Source of the DNA: Solirubrobacteraceae bacterium
GTDB taxonomy: Bacteria; Actinomycetota; Thermoleophilia; Solirubrobacterales; Solirubrobacteraceae
Direction of reading: 5' to 3'
Assembly: GCA_025928415.1 (NCBI GenBank)
Contig: JAICJK010000184.1
Location: 1 to 5,753 of the forward strand
DNA length: 5,753 bases
The position numbers and the translations under genes are program-made. Below the pieces are notes generated by a model. It searched no databases, was not told where the DNA came from, and worked only from the letters and a program-made list of their open reading frames with translations. This document shows, one piece after another, positions 1 through 4,049 of the stretch; the stretch's first letter is position 1; each line of letters starts with the position of its first letter.

Positions 1-116
1 CGCGTCTTGCCGATCCCCGGCGCGCCCTCGATCGCGACCAGCGGCGTGCGCGCGCGATCGCGCAGCGCCCCGCGCAGCGCCTCCAGCTCGCGCCGCCTTC
101 CGACCAGCGCCGTCAC
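1..116 (-). CDS. P-loop ATPase, N-terminal fragment (probable AAA/regulatory ATPase)
   Basis: Only the first 38 codons are in the window; the gene runs off the left edge. Reading leftward from a GTG at 116-114, the protein opens with a VGRRRELEAL stretch and reaches a Walker A motif, GAPGIGKT, at residues 31-38. A 'VGRxxEL' opening about 25 residues ahead of a P-loop is typical of the AAA_16/NB-ARC-like ATPase domains of large actinobacterial regulators (LuxR-LAL, SARP-type, adenylate-cyclase-linked). That family knowledge supports an ATP-binding regulator, but the output domain is not visible. The start is chosen because an in-frame TAA lies 36 bases upstream and no better start codon lies between. 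No convincing Shine-Dalgarno is seen. It begins 48 bp after the hisC stop on the same strand, so read-through from hisC is possible. The exact subfamily is unknown. Confidence 0.75.
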   Translation of the reverse strand, partial: MTALVGRRRELEALRGALRDRARTPLVAIEGAPGIGKT

Positions 117-164
117 ACGGGATCCGGGTCGATCATCGCCCCGGAAGCATTACCCACCGCTTCG

Positions 165-1244
165 CTAGAGCAGGGCGCCAAGCGCCTCCAGGAAGCGCTC
201 GTTCTCCGCCTGTGTCCCGACGGTGACCCTGAGCGAGCCGTCGCGGCCCAGCGCGCCGCCCGCGCGCACGAGGATGCCGCGCTCGGCGAGCCCGCGCATC
301 ACGTCGGCCTCGGAGCGCTCCTCGCCCAGGTCGAGCCAGACGAAGTTCGCCTGCGACTCCGCGACGGTGAGCCCGAGCTCGCGCAGCGACTCCTCCAGCG
401 TCATCCGCTCCGCCAGGTTGCGCTCGACGCGGCGCGTGACCTCGTCGCCGTGGTTGAGCGCCTCCAGCGCCGCGGCCTGCGCGGCGGCGTTGCAGAAGAA
501 CGGCTGGCGGACCTGGTCGACGGCCGTGCGGAACGCCTCCGAGCCGCACAGCGCGTAGCCGACGCGCAGCCCGCAGAGCCCGTAGATCTTGCTGAAGGTG
601 CGCAGCAGGGCGAGGTTCGGGTGCTTCTCGAGCAGGTCGACGGAGTCCTCGGGGAGCTGGAGCATGTTGAACTCGACGTAGGCCTCGTCGAGGATCACCG
701 CGATGTGGCGCGGGATGCTCGCCACGAACTCCGCGATCTCCGCGAGCGGCAGCGCCGTGGAGGTCGGGTTGTTCGGGTTGCAGACGATCACCAGGCGCGT
801 CGCGGCCGTGATCTCCTCGCGCATCTTGTCGAGCTGGTGGCGCCCGTCGCCGTCGAGCGGGACCTGGATCGCGCGCGCGCCCGACGCCGCCGACAGGTGC
901 GGGTAGACCGAGAACGACGGCCAGGCGTAGACGAGCTCGGCGCCCGGCTCCAGCAGCGCGTCGCCGGCGGCGAGCAGGATGTCGCACGAGCCGTTGCCGA
1001 TCGCGATCCGCGCGGCGGGGATGCCGAAGCGGTCGCTCAGCGCGGCGCGCAGGCGCGCGTTGGACGGGTCCGGGTAGCGGTTGACGCCGGCCAGCGCGCG
1101 TGCCGCGGCCTCGACGACCTGCGGCAGCGGCGGGTCCGGCGACTCGTTGGAGGCCAGCAGCGCGACGTCCTCCGGGAGGGCGTAGCCCGCGGCCGCCGGG
1201 TAGACGGGGATCCGCCTGACGGCGGCGGAGAACTCGATCGCCAT
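165..1244 (-). CDS. hisC: Histidinol-phosphate / aromatic aminotransferase (PLP fold type I)
   Basis: This is a 359-residue cytoplasmic PLP-dependent class I/II aminotransferase of the HisC family, at the usual full length. Visible landmarks are ASNES near residue 31, NRYPDP at 55-60 (Tyr57 would contact the partner subunit's cofactor), NPNNPT at 156-161, LDEAY at 185-189 (Asp186 pairs with the pyridine nitrogen), TFSKIYGL with the Schiff-base Lys219, GLRVGY with Arg227, and SLRVTVG with the carboxylate-binding Arg339. HisC makes histidinol phosphate from imidazole-acetol phosphate; close homologues transaminate phenylpyruvate or 4-hydroxyphenylpyruvate. The ATG lies 4 bp after the aroH stop with no strong Shine-Dalgarno, so translation is probably coupled. 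The chorismate mutase neighbour and the absence of other his genes here make an aromatic role plausible (inference). NPNNPT is followed by Ser rather than the more common Gly. The family is sure; the substrate is not. Confidence 0.93.
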   Translation of the reverse strand: MAIEFSAAVRRIPVYPAAAGYALPEDVALLASNESPDPPLPQVVEAAARALAGVNRYPDPSNARLRAALSDRFGIPAARIAIGNGSCDILLAAGDALLEPGAELVYAWPSFSVYPHLSAASGARAIQVPLDGDGRHQLDKMREEITAATRLVIVCNPNNPTSTALPLAEIAEFVASIPRHIAVILDEAYVEFNMLQLPEDSVDLLEKHPNLALLRTFSKIYGLCGLRVGYALCGSEAFRTAVDQVRQPFFCNAAAQAAALEALNHGDEVTRRVERNLAERMTLEESLRELGLTVAESQANFVWLDLGEERSEADVMRGLAERGILVRAGGALGRDGSLRVTVGTQAENERFLEALGALL

Positions 1245-1248
1245 CAGG

Positions 1249-1629
1249 TCATTGTGCCGACTCGAGGTCGGCGCGCAGGCTCCGCGCCTCGCCGAGGTAG
1301 ACGTGCCTGGCGACGTGCTGCTCGTCGGCGTAGTAGTGGATCAGCACGCGGATGACGCGCGGCAGCGCGCCGGGCACGTCGACCTCCTTGGCGCACATCA
1401 GCGGGACGCGATCGAAGCCGAGCTGGCGCGCGGCGACGGCGGGGAACTCGGCGTCGAGGTCGGCGGTCAGCGTGAAGATGCAGCTCACGACGTCGTCCGG
1501 ACCGAGCTCGTTGCGGACCATGATCTCGCGCATCAGCCACTCGGTCGCGCCGAGGATGGCCTGTGACTCGTTGCGGTCCACGGTCGTGGCGCCGCGGAGG
1601 GCGAAGAGGCGCATGCGGCCGCTGATCAT
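1249..1629 (-). CDS. aroH: Chorismate mutase, AroH (monofunctional, Bacillus-type)
   Basis: A 126-residue protein matching the AroH class (trimeric pseudo-alpha/beta barrel), close to the 127 residues of the Bacillus subtilis enzyme. It converts chorismate to prephenate, the branch point to phenylalanine and tyrosine. Catalytic positions known from B. subtilis align by eye: LRGATTV gives Arg12 (Arg7), EFPA gives Phe62 (Phe57), Arg68 (Arg63), LMCAKEVDV gives Cys79 and Glu82 (Cys75, Glu78), VIRVLIH gives Arg94 (Arg90), and RHVYL gives Tyr111 (Tyr108). The Bacillus Lys60 position is Val65 here. I chose the ATG at 1629-1627 because it overlaps the rluB stop as ATGA and has an AAGG-containing element about 10 nt upstream (1640-1646). 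An internal ATG at 1614-1612 would put the key Arg at position 7, as in Bacillus, and cannot be excluded. It sits between rluB and hisC in one transcription unit. Confidence 0.93.
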   Translation of the reverse strand: MISGRMRLFALRGATTVDRNESQAILGATEWLMREIMVRNELGPDDVVSCIFTLTADLDAEFPAVAARQLGFDRVPLMCAKEVDVPGALPRVIRVLIHYYADEQHVARHVYLGEARSLRADLESAQ

Positions 1630-2336
1630 GGCACGCGTGCCGCCTTGCGCAGGCGCTCGACCTCGGGCTGCGTGAGGCGCCTGACGCCCCCCTCGGCGAG
1701 GTCCCCGAGGACCAGCGGGCCGAAGGCGATCCGCTCCAGCCGCTCCACCGGGTGCCCGACCGCCTCGCACATCCGCTTGACCTGCCGCTTGCGGCCCTCG
1801 TGCATCGTCAGCTCGAGCAGCCCGGCGTGCGGCTGGCGCACCTTGGCCGGCGCGGTCATGCCGTCCTCGAGGCGCACGCCGTCGCGCAGCGCCTGCAGCG
1901 CGCGCTCGCTCACGCGCCCGCCGCGGACGTGCGCGCGGTAGGTCTTGGGCACCTCGAAGCGCGGGTGGGTCAGCGCGTGGGCGAGGTCGCCGTCGTCGGT
2001 GAGCAGGATCAGCCCGGTGGTGTCCGCGTCCAGGCGGCCGACCGGGTACAGCCGCGTGCCCGGCGACCGCACGAGGTCGACGACGGTGCGCCGGCCGTGG
2101 GTGTCCTTGGCCGTGGAGACGACGCCCGGGGGCTTGTGCAGCGCGTAGACGACGCGGCGCTCGGGGGCGCGGCGGACCGAGCGGCCGTCGACGGCGATCG
2201 CCTCGTCGCCGGTGACGTCGCGCGCCGGGTCGGTGACCACCTCGCCGTCGACGACCACGCGCCCGGCGAAGACGAGCGCCTCGGCCGCGCGGCGCGACGC
2301 GACGCCCGCGTGGGCGAGATGCTTGGCCAGGCGCAT
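1626..2336 (-). CDS. rluB: rRNA pseudouridine synthase, RsuA/RluB/E/F family
   Basis: A full-length 236-residue pseudouridine synthase. Residues 1-50 form an S4 RNA-binding domain (MRLAKHLAHAG, SRRAAE, GRVVVDG). The catalytic domain follows, with LHKPPGVVST at 66-75, the signature YPVGRLDADTTGL with catalytic Asp103, LTDDGDLAHALTHP, and a C-terminal EGRKRQVKRM motif at 180-189. The family isomerises a specific uridine in rRNA. RluB acts on 23S U2605 (E. coli numbering) and RsuA on 16S U516; in actinobacteria the single 'rluB-like' copy is normally named RluB, which I follow with moderate certainty. The ATG at 2336-2334 is preceded by AGGATGG, usable as a ribosome site, although the same bases also read as a -10 box. 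It is the first gene of the rluB-aroH-hisC run and is divergent from rlmN. The scpA/scpB genes that often precede rluB are absent. Confidence 0.93.
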   Translation of the reverse strand: MRLAKHLAHAGVASRRAAEALVFAGRVVVDGEVVTDPARDVTGDEAIAVDGRSVRRAPERRVVYALHKPPGVVSTAKDTHGRRTVVDLVRSPGTRLYPVGRLDADTTGLILLTDDGDLAHALTHPRFEVPKTYRAHVRGGRVSERALQALRDGVRLEDGMTAPAKVRQPHAGLLELTMHEGRKRQVKRMCEAVGHPVERLERIAFGPLVLGDLAEGGVRRLTQPEVERLRKAARVP

Positions 2337-2356
2337 GGGGCTGCCATCCTAGGTCC
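2337..2356. promoter_or_regulatory. 20-bp divergent control region between rluB and rlmN
   Basis: Both starts are driven from a 20-bp gap. On the minus strand TAGGAT (2351-2346) fits the actinobacterial -10 pattern TANNNT and would start transcription at about 2339-2336, at or just before the rluB ATG, giving a leaderless or near-leaderless message. On the plus strand CATCCT (2345-2350) is a weaker -10 match that would place +1 on the rlmN GTG. No good -35 is visible for either. The alternative is that AGGATGG is simply the rluB Shine-Dalgarno and the promoters lie inside the flanking genes. Confidence 0.4.
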
Positions 2357-2364
2357 GTGGACCT
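2351..2364. repeat. Interrupted palindrome AGGTCC-GT-GGACCT over the rlmN start
   Basis: Two perfect 6-bp arms are separated by 2 bp, with the rlmN GTG beginning inside (2357-2359). The arms abut the CCTAGG palindrome (2348-2353) and the candidate rluB -10 box. A 2-nt loop is too short for a good RNA hairpin, so if it is functional it is more likely a protein-binding site. A match of this size can arise by chance in a GC-rich window; only its position makes it worth recording. Confidence 0.35.
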
Positions 2365-3337
2365 CGCGCTCCTGCAGAGCACGCTGGCCGAGCTCGGCCA
2401 GCCGGACTTCCGCGCCCGCCAGGTGTGGGAGTGGACGGCGCGCGGCGCGCCCGGCTATGCGGCGATGACCAACCTCCCCGCCGCGCTGCGCGGCGAGCTG
2501 GCCGAGCGCGTGCCGTTCTCCTCGCTGGCGCTCGAGCGCGAAGCGCGGGCGAGCGACGGCACCGTCAAGGCGCTGCTGCGCACCCACGACGGCCGGCCGG
2601 TCGAGGCGGTGCTGATGCGCTACCGGGACGGGCGGCGCTCGCTGTGCCTGTCCTCGCAGTCCGGCTGCCCGCTGACCTGCACGTTCTGCGCGACCGGCGC
2701 GATGCGGTTCGCCCGCAACCTGACCGCGGGCGAGATCCTCGACCAGGCCCTGCACTTCCGCCGCGGCGAAGGCGTCGACCACGTCGTGTTCATGGGGATG
2801 GGCGAGCCGATGATGAACCTCGACCACGTCCTGGAGGCCTGCCGGCGGCTGCCCGATCTCGGGGTCACCCACCGCCGCACGGCGATCTCGACCGTCGGCT
2901 GGATCCCGGGCATCGACCGCCTCGCCGCGCAGGACATGCCGATCCGCCTCGCGCTCTCCCTGCACGCCGCCGACGAGGCGCTGCGCTCGCAGATCATGCC
3001 CGTCAACGACCGCTATCCGCTGGCCGACGTCCTCGCGGCCTGCGAGCGCCACTACGCGGCCAAGCACCGCCAGGTCTTCGTCGAGTACGTGATGCTCGCC
3101 GGCGTCAACGACCGCTACGAGCAGGCCGTCCAGCTCGCCCAGGCCCTCGATCCGCGGGTCTACAAGGTCAACCTGATCCCCTACAACCCGACGGGCTCGG
3201 CCTACGACGGCTCGAGCCGCGAGGCGATCGCCGCCTTCCAGGCCGTGCTGGAGGAGCACGGGCTGCGCGCGACCGTCCGGCTCACGCGCGGGCGCGACAT
3301 CGACGCGGCCTGCGGGCAGCTCGCGGCGAAGGCCTGA
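2357..3337 (+). CDS. rlmN: Dual-specificity 23S rRNA/tRNA adenine-C2 methyltransferase RlmN (radical SAM)
   Basis: This 326-residue radical-SAM enzyme methylates C2 of A2503 in 23S rRNA and of A37 in some tRNAs. The N-terminal helical domain (about 1-60) contains LGQPDFRARQVWEW. The radical-SAM core has the cluster motif CPLTCTFC, giving Cys104, Cys108 and Cys111 (CX3CX2C), then MGMGEPMMN at 146-154 for SAM binding. Both RlmN-specific cysteines are present: Cys97 (SLCLSS, matching E. coli Cys118) and Cys319 (DIDAACGQL, matching the methyl-carrying Cys355). It is therefore expected to be active. It is somewhat shorter than the E. coli enzyme at the N-terminus. The start is GTG; the upstream in-frame sequence has no other start nearby, and there is no properly spaced Shine-Dalgarno, so a leaderless message is plausible. 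It diverges from rluB, another rRNA modifier, and converges on vapC, with 19 bp between the stops. Confidence 0.97.
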   Translation: MDLALLQSTLAELGQPDFRARQVWEWTARGAPGYAAMTNLPAALRGELAERVPFSSLALEREARASDGTVKALLRTHDGRPVEAVLMRYRDGRRSLCLSSQSGCPLTCTFCATGAMRFARNLTAGEILDQALHFRRGEGVDHVVFMGMGEPMMNLDHVLEACRRLPDLGVTHRRTAISTVGWIPGIDRLAAQDMPIRLALSLHAADEALRSQIMPVNDRYPLADVLAACERHYAAKHRQVFVEYVMLAGVNDRYEQAVQLAQALDPRVYKVNLIPYNPTGSAYDGSSREAIAAFQAVLEEHGLRATVRLTRGRDIDAACGQLAAKA

Positions 3338-3346
3338 CGCGCGGGA

Positions 3347-3371
3347 GCGCGGGGGTTCAGCCCCCGAGCGC
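3347..3371. terminator. GC hairpin between convergent rlmN and vapC (weak bidirectional terminator)
   Basis: The core stem CGGGGG/CCCCCG (3350-3355 with 3361-3366) closes a TTCAG loop. Beyond a 2-nt bulge it can extend with GCG (3347-3349) pairing to CGC (3369-3371). It starts 10 nt after the rlmN stop and contains the vapC stop codon. No T-run follows on either strand, so it is not a canonical intrinsic terminator; it may slow polymerase or protect the 3' ends of both messages. Confidence 0.45.
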
Positions 3372-3752
3372 GTCGATCCGGCACGCCGGGCCCGCGGCCG
3401 CCGCCAGGCGCCGGTCGGTGGTCAGGAGCGTCGCGTCGAGCGCCTCGGCCAGCGCCACGTACATCGCATCCCACCCGCGCACCGTGTCGCGCAGCTCCCA
3501 CGCCCGCTCGAGCAGGTGCCGGTGGCCGAACCGCTCGCCCGGCCAGCTCCGGAGGTCCTCGACGGCCTGCGTCGCCGCGGTGCGATCCAGGCGCCCGCGC
3601 AGATGCTCGCGGCGGATCACGCCGAAGACCTCGACGTCGACGACGTGCGGAGCGGCGTGGTCGTCGTCGGCGGCCATCCGCGCACGGACCGCCTCGGCAC
3701 CCGGTGCGCCGATCAGCACCTCGCACAGGCACGACGCGTCAACGACCAGCAT
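3357..3752 (-). CDS. vapC: VapC-type toxin, PIN-domain ribonuclease
   Basis: A 131-residue single PIN-domain protein, the normal size for VapC. The four acidic residues that hold Mg2+/Mn2+ in PIN nucleases are all in place: Asp5 in LVVDAS, Glu41 in VVDVEVFGV, Asp95 in WDAMYVALAE, and Asp113 in LLTTDRRLA. VapC toxins cleave RNA (tRNA, rRNA or mRNA depending on the member); the target here cannot be read from the sequence. It is cytoplasmic and expected to be held inactive by the VapB product encoded just upstream. Its ATG lies inside the last codons of vapB (14-bp overlap) with no strong Shine-Dalgarno of its own, which fits translational coupling with antitoxin made first. With all catalytic residues retained, nothing suggests a decayed toxin. 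It converges on rlmN. Confidence 0.9.
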   Translation of the reverse strand: MLVVDASCLCEVLIGAPGAEAVRARMAADDDHAAPHVVDVEVFGVIRREHLRGRLDRTAATQAVEDLRSWPGERFGHRHLLERAWELRDTVRGWDAMYVALAEALDATLLTTDRRLAAAAGPACRIDALGG

Positions 3753-3984
3753 CGGGCCACGCGCCGCGGTGCTCGTCCAGGGCGGCGAGCACCTCGGCGC
3801 GACCGACCGGGGCCGACCGCCGCCGCGTGCGCTCCAGCCACTCGGTCACGCTCGGGCGCGCGGCCAGGCGCGCCGCCTCCCCGCGCAGCAGCTCGGGAAC
3901 GCTGAGTCCCGCCTCGGCGGCGCGCCGGGCGAGGCCGGCGTAGACGTCGTCGTCGAGGTCGCGGATCTGCACGGTCTTGGGCAT
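3739..3984 (-). CDS. vapB: VapB-type antitoxin, ribbon-helix-helix (FitA-like)
   Basis: An 81-residue protein with a short basic N-terminal strand (KTVQIRDLD, residues 3-11) followed by two helices (about 12-26 and 28-42, including SVPELLRGEAARLA). This is the ribbon-helix-helix fold of FitA/VapB antitoxins, in which the strand pairs in a dimer and enters the DNA major groove. The C-terminal half (about 45-81, with EWLERTRRR and LDEHRGAW) is the part expected to wrap the VapC PIN active site. Family knowledge says the VapBC complex represses its own promoter. The start is ATG at 3984-3982, with TAGCAT 7 nt upstream and no Shine-Dalgarno, suggesting a leaderless transcript. The stop overlaps the vapC start. 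It follows the glycosidase gene on the same strand after a 65-bp gap that holds the probable operator. The subfamily label (VapB or FitA-like) is less sure than the antitoxin role. Confidence 0.87.
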   Translation of the reverse strand: MPKTVQIRDLDDDVYAGLARRAAEAGLSVPELLRGEAARLAARPSVTEWLERTRRRSAPVGRAEVLAALDEHRGAWPDAGR

Positions 3985-3991
3985 GGAGCCG

Positions 3992-3997
3992 ATGCTA
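3992..3997 (-). promoter_or_regulatory. Candidate -10 box TAGCAT of vapBC
   Basis: TAGCAT fits TANNNT and would put +1 at about 3985, one base before the vapB ATG. A -35 at 16-18 bp spacing would fall inside the repeat array, but only poor matches to TTGACA are present there. Binding of repressor to the adjacent array would block polymerase, as expected for an autoregulated toxin-antitoxin promoter. Confidence 0.5.
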
Positions 3998-4032
3998 CAT
4001 GCGATTGTGCATCACGACATGCGACCATGCAT
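3997..4032. promoter_or_regulatory. Probable VapB(C) operator: tandem 16-bp repeats of phased ATGC/GCAT half-sites
   Basis: Two direct copies, 3997-4012 and 4017-4032, match at 13 of 16 positions and start exactly 20 bp apart. Each copy is itself an inverted repeat (ATGC, 6 bp, GCAT). The four half-sites therefore begin at 3999, 4009, 4019 and 4029, one per 10 bp, all on about the same face of the helix. Ribbon-helix-helix repressors are known to bind such short phased sites cooperatively. The array sits just upstream of the vapB -10 box and is visibly richer in A/T than its surroundings. Confidence 0.7.
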
Positions 4033-4049
4033 GGCTCGGCTCGTGCGGG

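Noticed and set aside
40..85. CGCG-rich runs and short CGCAGCGC repeats near the left edge
   Set aside because: They lie within the ATPase coding sequence (Arg/Ala/Leu codons) and are ordinary for this base composition.
144..163. GAAGC/GCTTC inverted repeat after the hisC stop as a terminator
   Set aside because: Five-bp stem, 10-nt loop and no T-run; too weak to support termination.
450..1355. Plus-strand open frame opposite hisC
   Set aside because: It is an antisense shadow of hisC; the product is a low-complexity Arg/Val/Asp-rich sequence.
1249..2382. aroH extended upstream to 2382 as a 377-residue fusion
   Set aside because: The extra N-terminal 251 residues are an Arg-rich shadow of rluB. 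The real AroH motif set begins at 1629 or 1614, and its length then matches the family.
2009..3259. Long minus-strand open frame opposite rlmN
   Set aside because: It is an antisense shadow of rlmN with no recognisable domain and low-complexity composition.
3357..3984. vapBC as a recently acquired mobile islet
   Set aside because: Base composition and codon style look like the neighbours, and there are no integrase, transposase, flanking direct repeats or tRNA site in the window.
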